A stretch of 64,000 bases of DNA from an uncultured Chitinophagaceae bacterium (GCA_937862815.1 CALMED010000036.1:62001-126000), one strand, 5' to 3'. Shown: positions 53,597 to 62,277, numbered from the stretch's first letter. Notes: generated from the letters alone by a model not told the origin. A program made the numbers and translations.

Positions 53597-55120
53597 ATGA
53601 ACCCAGCCCGCCCCCCTATATCTGCCTTTCTGCTCCATTGGCCTGCGTTGCTGCCCGCAGTACTCTTTCCATTGTTTTACCTCCTGAACCTGCAGCAACA
53701 TTTTCACGGGATTCTGCAGACAGCTGCGCTTGTGAAACAGTATGGCATCTGGCTCTGTGTTTTGCTGGGATTGCAATTGTTCATTTTCTGGCTCTTGAAG
53801 AAACCGTATGCCGCAGCCCTATTGACAATTTTTGTAACACAGGTTTATTTTTATGCGTACCCGATAGCCGTTTTCTTTAAAAAAAAGACAGCCTTTGTTG
53901 CATTGCAATCTTTCAGCCTGCTGGTACCGCTCTGGCTGCTTTTAACCCTGTTCCTTTATTTCTTCTTCAGAAAAGTAAAAAAAGATGTTCCCACAGCAGG
54001 TCGCTGGTTGCTGACCACGCTACTGGTACTGTCTGCTTATGAAGGCCTTCGCCTGGTTTTACTATTTTATGGTAATCATGAAAGAATATTCGACCGGGAT
54101 TACCGACCGGCTAACCCGCTGCAGGGCAGCATAACCACCACTATTGGAAAACAGCCTGATATTTTCTTTTTGGTGTACGATGGTTTTACCAGCAGCAAGG
54201 TCTTACGGGAAGAATTTGGCTATGATAACCACCCTCTGGATTCATTCCTCGAAGCAAATTCGTTTCGCGTGGTAAAAAATGGACGAAGCAATTATTTCGA
54301 CACCCCTGTATCTTTAGCCTCCACCCTGAACATGGGTTACCTGCCCCAAGTTACTCCCACGACCGGTCATGAAGAGCTTATCCTGCTATCGGGATTAAAA
54401 AACATTCACAACAACCACTTATTCCGATTCCTGGAGAAGCGAGGATATCGCATCATTAACCTGAGCATCTTCCCCTATAATAACCTGGCATCACCCCTGC
54501 AGCAGCGCTACATGGGTAGCCGCGACCGGGATATACTGGTCATGCGAACGCTGGAGAATACTTCTGTTTGGCCCTTGTTAAATCGGATTTTTACGAGGGA
54601 GAAAAGGATAAATTATGACCTTACCGCACAGCAATTACTGGAAGACCTTGATCTTATTGACCGGGCAACGATACCAGGGCAAATAATACCGGGAACACAG
54701 CCCCGCTTCTTTTTTATACACACCCTGCTGCCCCACCCTCCTTATGTATTTGAGCGTAACGGAAATGTACGTAACACAATTATATATGACCGAAGCAACC
54801 GGCAAGCTTACCTCGAGCAGCTCATCTACACCAGTGAGCGTATACGGCAGCAGGTACGGCAGATAAGGGAGCAGAACCCGCAGGCCATCATCATCCTGCA
54901 GGGCGATCATGGTTTCCGGCATTTCCCCGGCCCTGAAAACAAACGCCTTGCATTTGGGATGCTGCATGCTGTAAGCATTCCACAGCGCGAATACGGTGTA
55001 CCCCATGATTCTGTAAGCGCTGTTAATACTTTCCGGATAATACTGAATACCTGCTTTGATCAGCAACTCCCCCTGTTGCCCGACACTACCATCTACCCCC
55101 TGCAGCAAATTACATGGTAA
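53597..55120 (+). CDS. Membrane-anchored alkaline-phosphatase-superfamily protein, paralogue 2
   Basis: 507 residues. Four to five N-terminal membrane helices, then the catalytic domain: PDIFFLVYDGFTSSK (first metal Asp), SNYFDTPVSLASTLN (candidate Thr nucleophile), HTLLPHPPYVFERNG (His) and ILQGDHGFRHF (second metal Asp-His). The start is taken at 53597 because the preceding in-frame region overlaps the divergent gene and a -7 box lies 16 bases upstream. Same architecture as the 50413 and 55167 proteins. Confidence 0.78.
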   Translation: MNPARPPISAFLLHWPALLPAVLFPLFYLLNLQQHFHGILQTAALVKQYGIWLCVLLGLQLFIFWLLKKPYAAALLTIFVTQVYFYAYPIAVFFKKKTAFVALQSFSLLVPLWLLLTLFLYFFFRKVKKDVPTAGRWLLTTLLVLSAYEGLRLVLLFYGNHERIFDRDYRPANPLQGSITTTIGKQPDIFFLVYDGFTSSKVLREEFGYDNHPLDSFLEANSFRVVKNGRSNYFDTPVSLASTLNMGYLPQVTPTTGHEELILLSGLKNIHNNHLFRFLEKRGYRIINLSIFPYNNLASPLQQRYMGSRDRDILVMRTLENTSVWPLLNRIFTREKRINYDLTAQQLLEDLDLIDRATIPGQIIPGTQPRFFFIHTLLPHPPYVFERNGNVRNTIIYDRSNRQAYLEQLIYTSERIRQQVRQIREQNPQAIIILQGDHGFRHFPGPENKRLAFGMLHAVSIPQREYGVPHDSVSAVNTFRIILNTCFDQQLPLLPDTTIYPLQQITW

Positions 55121-55141
55121 CTACCATGGCTTCATTTCCTG

Positions 55142-55149
55142 TATCTTTA
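55142..55149 (+). promoter_or_regulatory. Weak -7 box of paralogue 3
   Basis: TATCTTTA, one mismatch from TAnnTTTG, 17 bases before the ATG at 55167. Confidence 0.4.
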
Positions 55150-55166
55150 AGCCTGAATTAAACCGA

Positions 55167-56771
55167 ATGGTGCAACGCATCCGCCGTTTACTGGAAACCA
55201 GGGCAATGTTTCTCTGCCTCGCACCACTTTTTTTTATTTACAGTGGTTATAATGAACTGTTCGGCTTTCTGCCGGTAACCTTTGTACTGTGGCAGTACCT
55301 GGTTGTTCAGGGGTTTGCACTGCTGCTCTATATATTCATCCGTCGTTTTGTACAGGCTCCGAAACCGGCAGCTATATGCACGCTGTTACTCGTGGCACCT
55401 TTGCTGATGTTTGGATTCCTGCACGACTTGTTAAAAAGCAGCGGGGTTCCCCGGTTTTTCGGTAGCTATACTTTTATATTGCCAATTTTGGGTATACTGT
55501 TCATCGCCAGCATCTATTGGTTCCGTCACTATAACTCAGTGGGTTGGAGGGATCATTATTTTTATTTCAACCTGCTGTTGCTGGCACTGATGATTTCAGA
55601 AATACCTAATAGTATACGCAGATACCAATTGGATCAATCCGTACATAACCTGATTGATTTCCGGTTCACTACCCAGCAGGAATACCAACAGAAGAAGCGC
55701 GATCCCGCTGGAAACAGACCGGATATATTCTTTCTGGTGTTTGATGCCATGGCATCTTCGGAAAGTCTGCTGGAAACGATGGGGCGGGATAACCGGCAAC
55801 TGGACACCTTCCTGCATAGGCAGGGATTCCGGGTGATCCCGCACAGTGCAGCCAACTATAACTGGACCATTCATTCCATCAGTACCACCCTGAACATGCA
55901 ATACCTGCCCGACTACATTGTGCCTGTAATGAATGATTTGAAAGTATATTTCTGGGGGTCCGCTTCCTTTCTCGACAACTCACTAATAAAGATTCTGCAA
56001 CAGGAAGGCTACCGTACGCATCAGTTTCAACCCATATCTTTCAACAATCCCGATTGGCCCCATCCTACTTTTTTTGGCGACCTGAAAAGCCAGCACTTTT
56101 ATTTTAAAACACTCCCTGGCAGGGTGTATAGGGACATCTTCTGGAATTATACACGTGTAAACAACCGGTGGGTAAAGCAGCTACAGGCACACCTCATCAA
56201 CCGGAGGTACAATGCCCGTAAAACAGAATTAGAACGGACCCTTCAAAAGATAAAGCAAAGTTGCATCGATACGACTCAGCCCAAGTTTGTTTACGGACAT
56301 TTCATGCTGCCCCACGATCCGTATTCATTTGACGCAGAAGGAAACATTAAAACCGTTACACCGCAAAGCCTGCCCAAGGAATCGAAAACAGAAGAACCGG
56401 AACTCTATTTTGAGCAGGTAACCTATGCCAACCGGATTATTGAGGAGCTTGTGAAGTACATACAGGCAAAAAACAAAACCGAAACTGTGATAATCGTTGC
56501 AGGCGACCATGGCTATAAATACTACGAGAAAGAGCAGTCGCACTACAATTTCCGTAACCTGAGTGCCATTTATTTCCCGGACGGAGATTATGCCACACTG
56601 TATGATTCCCTGACGCCGGTCAACACCTTCCGATTAGTACTGAATAAGTATTTAGGCGCAAACCTGCCGCTGCTGACGGACAGCAGCATTTATGTTTCTG
56701 AAAAAAGAGAAGCTATTCACCCGTCAAAAAAGATACGGCCAGCTGGTACCCCTTCAGCCCCAGCCCGCTGA
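55167..56771 (+). CDS. Membrane-anchored alkaline-phosphatase-superfamily protein, paralogue 3
   Basis: 534 residues. Four to five N-terminal membrane helices (about 15-170), then PDIFFLVFDAMASSE (metal Asp), ANYNWTIHSISTTLN (Thr candidate), GHFMLPHDPYSFDAEG (His) and IIVAGDHGYKYYEK (metal Asp-His). The start is set at 55167, just after the end of paralogue 2; a weak -7 box lies 17 bases upstream. The C-terminal tail is basic and Pro/Ala-rich, and its final codons overlap the convergent aroQ gene by 59 bases. Confidence 0.78.
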   Translation: MVQRIRRLLETRAMFLCLAPLFFIYSGYNELFGFLPVTFVLWQYLVVQGFALLLYIFIRRFVQAPKPAAICTLLLVAPLLMFGFLHDLLKSSGVPRFFGSYTFILPILGILFIASIYWFRHYNSVGWRDHYFYFNLLLLALMISEIPNSIRRYQLDQSVHNLIDFRFTTQQEYQQKKRDPAGNRPDIFFLVFDAMASSESLLETMGRDNRQLDTFLHRQGFRVIPHSAANYNWTIHSISTTLNMQYLPDYIVPVMNDLKVYFWGSASFLDNSLIKILQQEGYRTHQFQPISFNNPDWPHPTFFGDLKSQHFYFKTLPGRVYRDIFWNYTRVNNRWVKQLQAHLINRRYNARKTELERTLQKIKQSCIDTTQPKFVYGHFMLPHDPYSFDAEGNIKTVTPQSLPKESKTEEPELYFEQVTYANRIIEELVKYIQAKNKTETVIIVAGDHGYKYYEKEQSHYNFRNLSAIYFPDGDYATLYDSLTPVNTFRLVLNKYLGANLPLLTDSSIYVSEKREAIHPSKKIRPAGTPSAPAR

Positions 56772-57132
56772 TGGTACCCCGGCAGTGAGACGATACATGT
56801 GATATTTTACGAAATTCTTCACGTGCATGCACGTTCGAAATATGAACTTCCACTACAGGTGATTGAATGGCGGCAATGGCATCGCCGATAGCCACAGAGG
56901 TATGGGTATATCCCCCGGGGTTAAAAACGATGCCATCGTAATCAAATCCCACCCGTTGCAATTCGTTGATCAAGTCGCCTTCCACATTGCTCTGGAAATA
57001 GCTGAACTCCACGGTAGGGAACTGTTTGTGCAGATCGGTAAAAAACTGTTCAAAGGACTGGTGTCCATACATAGCAGGTTCCCTGATACCCAGGAGATTC
57101 AGATTGGGACCGTTGATGATGGCAATTTTCAT
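56713..57132 (-). CDS. aroQ: Type II 3-dehydroquinate dehydratase
   Basis: 139 residues. It dehydrates 3-dehydroquinate in the shikimate pathway. NGPNLNLLGIREPAMYG contains the flexible-loop Arg and the catalytic Tyr; FNPGGYTHTSVAIGDAI and VEVHISNVHAREEFR contain the active-site Asn/His and lid residues. Length is normal. It follows carA by about 50 bases with a terminator-like hairpin between. Its 3' end overlaps paralogue 3 on the other strand. Confidence 0.96.
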   Translation of the reverse strand: MKIAIINGPNLNLLGIREPAMYGHQSFEQFFTDLHKQFPTVEFSYFQSNVEGDLINELQRVGFDYDGIVFNPGGYTHTSVAIGDAIAAIQSPVVEVHISNVHAREEFRKISHVSSHCRGTISGLGLKGYQLAVSFLTGE

Positions 57133-57147
57133 GAGACCGAATATAGG

Positions 57148-57176
57148 CCAAAAAAACGATGCCGCTGTAGAGCGGC
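57148..57176 (-). terminator. Intrinsic terminator after carA
   Basis: On the minus strand GCCGCT, loop CTAC, AGCGGC (57161-57176), then four bases and seven T. It lies 8 bases after the carA stop and would separate carA from aroQ. Confidence 0.7.
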
Positions 57177-57183
57177 TCCGGAC

Positions 57184-58308
57184 TTAGTTTTGATGCTTTC
57201 GTATGAGTTGAATAAAATCATCGAACAGGTACCGGGAATCATGTGGCCCGGGCGTGCTTTCGGGGTGGTACTGCACGGAAAAGGCCGGTCGGTCTTTGAG
57301 CCGGATGCCTTCAATGGACTCATCATTCAGATTCACATGCGTTACTTCCACGTTGGGAGCATTCCGAACGGCTTCCGGGTCCACACCAAAACCATGGTTT
57401 TGGGTAGTGATTTCGCAAAGCCCGGTAATAATATTTTTAACCGGGTGATTCAGCCCCCGGTGGCCGTGGTGCATCTTAAACGTAGGAATATTATTTGCTA
57501 ATGCCAGAAGTTGGTGTCCCAGGCAAATTCCGAATAGCGGTTTCTTTTCCTGCAGCAGTTCCCGTACGGTAGCAACGGCATAATCCATACTTGACGGATC
57601 TCCGGGGCCATTGGAGATAAAGTAACCATTTGCCCCAAAAGCTTTAACTTCTGCAGCCGGTGTTTGGGCGGGAAAGACTTTCAGATAAGCTCCGCGGTCC
57701 ACCATACACTGTAAAATGTTTTGTTTGGTACCAAAATCCATTACGGCAACTTTTACTGGAGCATGGGCATCGCCCAAGGTATAGGCCTCGGGGGTACTTA
57801 CTTTGCTGGCCAGTTCCAATCCGGCCATGGAAGGTACATCCTTCAACAACTCCTTCAACCGCCAGATCTCCAGGATTTCGGATGAAATGATGCAGTTCAT
57901 GGCGCCTTTTGTACGCACATGCGTGACGAGAGCCCTCGTATCAATGTCTTCTATCGCAACAATGCTCTGTTCTTCGAGGTACTGCTGGAGTGATTTGTCG
58001 GCAACATAACGGCTGAAACGGTCTTCCAGGTTACGCCCGATCAGGCCATGAATTTTTACGCTGCCGCTTTCCACATCCTTGTTAAACGTGCCGTAATTGC
58101 CAACATGCACATTGTTCATGATGATGATCTGACCCGTATAGCTGGGATCAGTAAAGACTTCCTGGTAGCCGGTCATGCCGGTATTAAAGCATATCTCACC
58201 CGTGGAGGTACCAATTTTTCCAAAAGCTTTTCCGTAAAAAACATTTCCATCTTCCAGCAGCAGAACGGCTGGATGGGAAGAATGAGACAGGTGGGGCTGG
58301 GTGTTCAT
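57184..58308 (-). CDS. carA: Carbamoyl-phosphate synthase small (glutaminase) subunit
   Basis: 374 residues. CarA hydrolyses glutamine and feeds ammonia to CarB for pyrimidine and arginine synthesis. The N-terminal small-subunit domain (about 10-150) precedes a class I amidotransferase domain with nucleophile elbow GICLGHQLLAL and the His-Glu pair in QYHPESTPGPHDS. carB is not in the window. It lies downstream of rplQ, whose terminator overlaps the carA promoter region. Confidence 0.97.
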   Translation of the reverse strand: MNTQPHLSHSSHPAVLLLEDGNVFYGKAFGKIGTSTGEICFNTGMTGYQEVFTDPSYTGQIIIMNNVHVGNYGTFNKDVESGSVKIHGLIGRNLEDRFSRYVADKSLQQYLEEQSIVAIEDIDTRALVTHVRTKGAMNCIISSEILEIWRLKELLKDVPSMAGLELASKVSTPEAYTLGDAHAPVKVAVMDFGTKQNILQCMVDRGAYLKVFPAQTPAAEVKAFGANGYFISNGPGDPSSMDYAVATVRELLQEKKPLFGICLGHQLLALANNIPTFKMHHGHRGLNHPVKNIITGLCEITTQNHGFGVDPEAVRNAPNVEVTHVNLNDESIEGIRLKDRPAFSVQYHPESTPGPHDSRYLFDDFIQLIRKHQN

Positions 58309-58322
58309 AATCGGTGCAAAGT

Positions 58323-58353
58323 AAAAGAGGCACTGCCAAACGCAGCGCCTCTT
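58323..58353 (-). terminator. Intrinsic terminator after rplQ
   Basis: On the minus strand AAGAGGCGCTGC pairs with GCAGTGCCTCTT (one mismatch), then TTTTAC. The T-run is part of TTACTTTG, a -7-like box 14 bases before carA, so the terminator and the carA promoter overlap. Confidence 0.72.
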
Positions 58354-58383
58354 CCTTATTTTTTTTTCAACAATCCTTAGAAA

Positions 58384-58908
58384 TTATTCTGTGGGCTTCT
58401 CGTCGGCGGGTGCCTGAACTGGCGCAGCTGCATCGGCAGGAGCTATTGCTTCAGCAGCAGGTTTAGCTTCAGCCTTCTTTGCTCCCCCACCAGCACGGCG
58501 GGTTTTCTTGGCTGGAGCAGCAGTTTCCCCTTTGCCTTTACCGTAGATTTCGTTGAAATCAACGAGTTCAATGAGGGCTTTCTCCGCATTGTCGCCCGGA
58601 CGGATGCCCAACTTGATAATGCGTGTATAACCACCGGGTCGGCTGGCAACCTTTTCTGCTACAGTACTGAACAGTTCGGTGACAGCAGCCTTGTCCTGCA
58701 GGTAGCTGAATACCACCCTGCGGCTGTGGGTTGTATTGTTTTTCCCTTTGGTTATAAGGGGCTCTACGTACGTACGCAGGGCTTTGGCTTTAGCCAGTGT
58801 AGTTACAATCCGCTTGTGCGTGATCAATTGGCTGGCGAGGTTGCTCAGCAGGGCACGGCGGTGTGCGGCGGTGCGGCTGAGGTTGTTGATTTTGTCTCCG
58901 TGACGCAT
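58384..58908 (-). CDS. rplQ: 50S ribosomal protein L17 with long C-terminal tail
   Basis: 174 residues. The L17 core (1-115) starts [21 protein letters not shown] and contains the family motif [22 protein letters not shown]. The last ~55 residues are a Lys/Ala/Pro/Glu-rich, probably disordered tail. Last gene of the alpha operon, 162 bases after rpoA, with a terminator behind it. Confidence 0.97.
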   Translation of the reverse strand: MRHGDKINNLSRTAAHRRALLSNLASQLITHKRIVTTLAKAKALRTYVEPLITKGKNNTTHSRRVVFSYLQDKAAVTELFSTVAEKVASRPGGYTRIIKLGIRPGDNAEKALIELVDFNEIYGKGKGETAAPAKKTRRAGGGAKKAEAKPAAEAIAPADAAAPVQAPADEKPTE

Positions 58909-58946
58909 GACGAGTGATTTTTGATTATCCGGGTCCCGAAACCAGA

Positions 58947-59011
58947 AGCTACAGGATTCATCAGAGAATCATTGTTATGAATCGGTTGTACCGTGTCAGG
59001 AATTACAACCG
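58947..59011 (-). other. Structured spacer rpoA-rplQ
   Basis: Two inverted repeats in the 162-base spacer: GATTCAT with ATGAATC, and CGGTTGTA (58983-58990) with TACAACCG (59004-59011). No T-run follows, so these are not ordinary terminators; they may stabilise or regulate rplQ mRNA. Confidence 0.5.
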
Positions 59012-59070
59012 TGTTACTATGAATTGCCAGGCGGGGTTAGATGATAAATCATGCCGCCGGATGGCAGGTA

Positions 59071-60069
59071 TCAGTCTATATTATCCAGTCCGAGCTTGCT
59101 GAGATCCATCCCAAAGTGCAGACCACGTTCGCCCAGCACCTGTTCAATTTCAGCCAGTGATTTCTGACCGAAGTTGCGGAACTTCATCAGGTCTTCCTGC
59201 TCATACTGAACCAGTTCACTGAGAGAGTTGATCTTGGCAGCTTTCAGGCAATTGAAGGCACGAACCGACAGATCGAGATCTTCCAGCGGAGTCTTCAGCA
59301 CTTTGCGGAGTTGCAACATTTGCTCATCCACCACATCTTCTTTTTTCTCTTCCTTGTTATCGAAAGTGATGTTTTCATCCGTAATTATCATCAGGTGCTG
59401 AATGAGAATGCGGCTGGCTTGCTTAACCGCTTCTTCAGGGTGAATGGTACCATCGGTTACAACATCCATGAGCAGTTTTTCGAAATCGGTACGCTGCTCC
59501 ACACGGGTATTTTCCACTGCATACTTTACGTTTTTAATGGGCGTAAAGATGGAGTCGGTGGCAATATAACCGAAGGGGGCCTCTTTGGGTTTGTTTTCTT
59601 CTGCCGGTACATATCCACGGCCTTTGGCGATGTTGATTTCTATATCAAGCTTGGCACTTGGATCCATGGTGCAAATCAACAGGCTGGGGTTCATCACTTC
59701 AAAGCTTTGTGAATACTCCCCAATCTGGGCTGCGGTGAATTCCGTTTTATTTTTCAGGCTCAGCACAATTTTTTCGGTAGCCACATCGTGATCTGCCTTT
59801 TTCTTGAACCGCACTTGCTTGAGGTTGAGAATAATTTCCACCACGTCTTCGGAGATCCCTTTAAGGGTGGCGAATTCGTGATCGGCGCCCTCAATTTTAA
59901 TGCCGGTAATGGCATACCCTTCCAGGGAGCTGAGGAGCACACGGCGAAGGGCATTTCCGATGGTGACGCCGAAGCCCGGTTCGAGCGGGCGGAATTCAAA
60001 TTGTGCTTCGAAATCAGTTGCTTTCTGCAGTACAATTTTATCGGGTTTAACGAAATTCAAAATGGCCAT
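59071..60069 (-). CDS. rpoA: RNA polymerase alpha subunit
   Basis: 332 residues. The N-terminal dimerisation/assembly domain (1-230; EFRPLEPGFGVTIGNALRRVLL near the start) and the C-terminal DNA-binding domain (about 255-320; LSVRAFNCLKAAKINSLSEL, two helix-hairpin-helix motifs) are both complete. It is the promoter-recognising assembly subunit. Gene order rpsD-rpoA-rplQ is the standard alpha operon. Confidence 0.98.
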   Translation of the reverse strand: MAILNFVKPDKIVLQKATDFEAQFEFRPLEPGFGVTIGNALRRVLLSSLEGYAITGIKIEGADHEFATLKGISEDVVEIILNLKQVRFKKKADHDVATEKIVLSLKNKTEFTAAQIGEYSQSFEVMNPSLLICTMDPSAKLDIEINIAKGRGYVPAEENKPKEAPFGYIATDSIFTPIKNVKYAVENTRVEQRTDFEKLLMDVVTDGTIHPEEAVKQASRILIQHLMIITDENITFDNKEEKKEDVVDEQMLQLRKVLKTPLEDLDLSVRAFNCLKAAKINSLSELVQYEQEDLMKFRNFGQKSLAEIEQVLGERGLHFGMDLSKLGLDNID

Positions 60070-60131
60070 ATTGAATTCTTGATTTTGATGTTGGGTAAAT
60101 AATTGTCGCCGGCACTAAGCAGCCAAACAGG

Positions 60132-60737
60132 TTATTTGCTGTACAATTCCACGATCAGTTGTTCCTTGATGTTCTCCGGAATGCTTTCCCGTTCGGGGTA
60201 AGCAATGAAGGTTCCCTTCATATCCGTTTCATTCCAGTCAATCCAGTTGAACTTAGGGTTTTTACCACGCACCTGGCTGGTTACAGCACTATTGTCTTTA
60301 CTCTTGTCTTTAAGGCTGATTACATCGCCGGGTTTGAGGCTGAAGGAAGGAACGTTTACCACCACACCGTTAACCGTTACGTGCTTGTGACTTACCAGCT
60401 GCCGGGCAGCGGGACGGCTGGGTGCAATCCCGAGGCGGAAAACGGTATTGTCGAGACGGGCTTCCAACAGGCGCATAAGATTTTCACCCGTTACACCTTT
60501 CAGACGGGAAGCCTCTTCAAATGTTTTGCGGAATTGCTTCTCCAGCACACCATAGGTGTACTTGGCTTTTTGCTTTTCGCGGAGCTGCAGGGCGTATTCC
60601 CCTAAAGTCTTCCGCTTGCGCAATGCGCCATGCTGACCAGGAGGGTTGCTGTTTTTACCCAACCATTTTCCATTGCCCAGAATGGGTTCTCCGAAAATGC
60701 GGGAGATTTTGGTCTTTGGACCAGTGTAACGTGCCAT
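60132..60737 (-). CDS. rpsD: 30S ribosomal protein S4
   Basis: 201 residues. [19 protein letters not shown] starts the protein; the S4 RNA-binding domain (about 92-155) has [26 protein letters not shown]4 nucleates 30S assembly and in many bacteria represses its own operon. Between rpsK and rpsD the spacer is 139 bases and contains a palindrome. Confidence 0.98.
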   Translation of the reverse strand: MARYTGPKTKISRIFGEPILGNGKWLGKNSNPPGQHGALRKRKTLGEYALQLREKQKAKYTYGVLEKQFRKTFEEASRLKGVTGENLMRLLEARLDNTVFRLGIAPSRPAARQLVSHKHVTVNGVVVNVPSFSLKPGDVISLKDKSKDNSAVTSQVRGKNPKFNWIDWNETDMKGTFIAYPERESIPENIKEQLIVELYSK

Positions 60738-60856
60738 AGTTTTTATTCATTTACGCTTTTTAGAAACCGGTGAGTTGATCCGTAAAAGCGTTAAAAAATC
60801 AATCAGTCACCCTTTATAAAAATGAAAAGCCTATGCGCTTATCAACATATTTTCTC

Positions 60857-60872
60857 CAGGCCCTTGGGCCTG
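60857..60872 (-). other. Perfect 7-bp hairpin in the rpsK-rpsD spacer
   Basis: CAGGCCC, two-base loop, GGGCCTG, ending 4 bases after the rpsK stop on the minus strand. No T-run follows. A second imperfect repeat, ACGCTTTT...AAAAGCGT, lies nearer rpsD. Possible S4-binding or processing site. Confidence 0.5.
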
Positions 60873-60876
60873 TGGA

Positions 60877-61281
60877 TTATACACGGCGCTTCTTGGGCGG
60901 ACGGCACCCGTTGTGCGGGAGCGGAGTCACATCCTTGATCATCGAAACTTCAATACCGTTTTGTGCAAGGGCGCGGATAGCGCTTTCTCGGCCACTGCCA
61001 GGACCTTTTACAAATACATCAACACGCTTCAAACCGGCTTCAAAAGCGGTTTTGGCAGCTTCAGCCGCAGCAACCTGGGCTGCGTAGGGAGTATTCTTTT
61101 TAGATCCCTTGAAACCCATTTTACCAGCAGAAGACCAGGAAATAACCTGTCCTTTTTTGTTGGTAAGACTGATGATGATGTTGTTAAAGCTGGCTGTGAT
61201 GTGGGCATCGCCGTAAGCATCCACTTTCACGATCCTTTTTTTGGCAGCGGCTTTAGCGCTGAGTTGTTGTGCTTTTGCCAT
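60877..61281 (-). CDS. rpsK: 30S ribosomal protein S11
   Basis: 134 residues. Ends in [10 protein letters not shown], the S11 C-terminus. [21 protein letters not shown] and [13 protein letters not shown] are the diagnostic motifs. S11 forms part of the 30S platform. Preceded by a 154-base spacer with strong hairpins. Confidence 0.98.
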   Translation of the reverse strand: MAKAQQLSAKAAAKKRIVKVDAYGDAHITASFNNIIISLTNKKGQVISWSSAGKMGFKGSKKNTPYAAQVAAAEAAKTAFEAGLKRVDVFVKGPGSGRESAIRALAQNGIEVSMIKDVTPLPHNGCRPPKKRRV

Positions 61282-61334
61282 AACAAAAACTGAGGTAATC
61301 TTGCTGTTAATAATTCCTGCTTCTCAGCAGGTCC

Positions 61335-61373
61335 GGGTCCTTCTCCGTGTGCACCTCACATCCGACAGGACCC
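61335..61373 (-). other. Long hairpin in the rpsM-rpsK spacer
   Basis: GGGTCC (61335-61340) and GGACCC (61368-61373) close a long loop, with CCTGCT...AGCAGG beside it. On the minus strand these follow the terminator-like hairpin and precede rpsK, so the whole spacer can fold. Confidence 0.45.
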
Positions 61374-61397
61374 ATAAAAACGGTGCAGTATGAAAAC

Positions 61398-61427
61398 CAA
61401 AAACTGCCAGCGGGGGCTGTCAGTTTT
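61398..61427 (-). terminator. Attenuator-like hairpin between rpsM and rpsK
   Basis: On the minus strand AAAACTGACAGC, loop CCCC, GCTGGCAGTTTT then further T-rich sequence. One mismatch in a 12-base stem. Inside the operon it would act as a partial terminator, RNA-processing site or regulator-binding site. Confidence 0.6.
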
Positions 61428-61435
61428 CTTTATTC

Positions 61436-61816
61436 TTATTTCTTGGTTGCCTTTTTCTTACCGGCCACCGTCTTTCGCTTTCCTTTGCGTGTACGGCTGT
61501 TGGTCTTGGTGCGTTGGCCACGAACAGGAAGTCCTTTGCGGTGACGAAGGCCACGGTAACAGGCAATATCCAGCAAACGCTTGATACTCATCTGTACTTC
61601 ACTGCGAAGTTGACCCTCAACCTTAAACTCGTTGGTGATAATGCTACGGATGGCGTTAAGTTCGTCATCGTTCCAGGTATTTACCTTTTTGTTCACATCA
61701 ATTCCTGCTTTTTCCAGGATATAACGGGCTGTGGAGGGACCTATACCATAGATATAGGTTAATCCGATTTCTCCTCTTTTGTTTTTTGGTAAGTCTACAC
61801 CGGCAATACGGGCCAT
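61436..61816 (-). CDS. rpsM: 30S ribosomal protein S13
   Basis: 126 residues. Starts [37 protein letters not shown] is the helix-two-turn-helix; ends in a Lys-rich tail ([18 protein letters not shown]). It contacts the 50S and P-site tRNA. It follows rpmJ by 33 bases. Confidence 0.98.
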   Translation of the reverse strand: MARIAGVDLPKNKRGEIGLTYIYGIGPSTARYILEKAGIDVNKKVNTWNDDELNAIRSIITNEFKVEGQLRSEVQMSIKRLLDIACYRGLRHRKGLPVRGQRTKTNSRTRKGKRKTVAGKKKATKK

Positions 61817-61849
61817 GTTCTTATGATATTTGAAAGGTGATTGTTGAAG

Positions 61850-61966
61850 TTATCCCTGGCGTTGTTTAAAGCGGGGATTCTTTTTGTTGATAACGTATAA
61901 TTTGCCCTTTCTGCGAACAATTTTGCAGTCGGCGCTACGCTTTTTGATGGATGCTCTAACTTTCAT
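61850..61966 (-). CDS. rpmJ: 50S ribosomal protein L36
   Basis: 38 residues: starts [15 protein letters not shown] and ends RFKQRQG. The zinc-ribbon type normally has CxxC...C...H; here only one Cys ([17 protein letters not shown]) remains, so this is the zinc-free (C-) form. It sits between infA and rpsM, the expected place. Confidence 0.95.
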   Translation of the reverse strand: MKVRASIKKRSADCKIVRRKGKLYVINKKNPRFKQRQG

Positions 61967-62009
61967 GTCTCTATAGTTTGTTCGCAGCCGGGGCTGCAGG
62001 TTATAAAAC

Positions 62010-62228
62010 TTACTTATACCGGAATATGATCCGTCCCCTGCTCAGATCGTATGGGCTCATTTCCACCCCCACTTTGTCACCCGGTAAAATGCGGATATAA
62101 TGCATACGCATTTTGCCGGATATAGTTGCGAGGATTTCGTGTCCATTTTCGAGCTTCACCCTGAACATAGCGTTGCTCAAAGCCTCTACAATAGTTCCAT
62201 CCTGTTTAATAACGTCCTGTTTAGCCAT
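62010..62228 (-). CDS. infA: Translation initiation factor IF-1
   Basis: 72 residues, a single OB fold: [63 protein letters not shown]. It occupies the 30S A site during initiation. First gene of the alpha operon, with a full -33/-7 promoter immediately upstream. secY and map, often upstream of infA, are not here. Confidence 0.98.
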   Translation of the reverse strand: MAKQDVIKQDGTIVEALSNAMFRVKLENGHEILATISGKMRMHYIRILPGDKVGVEMSPYDLSRGRIIFRYK

Positions 62229-62242
62229 ACTTTTTGGGGTCG

Positions 62243-62277
62243 CAAAGATAGGAGGAAAATCTGGGAATTTACAAAAA
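62243..62277 (-). promoter_or_regulatory. Promoter of the alpha operon
   Basis: Minus strand: -7 box TATCTTTG (62243-62250), exact match to TAnnTTTG, 21 bases downstream of a -33 TTTTTG (62272-62277). The start codon of infA follows about 14 bases later. Confidence 0.75.
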
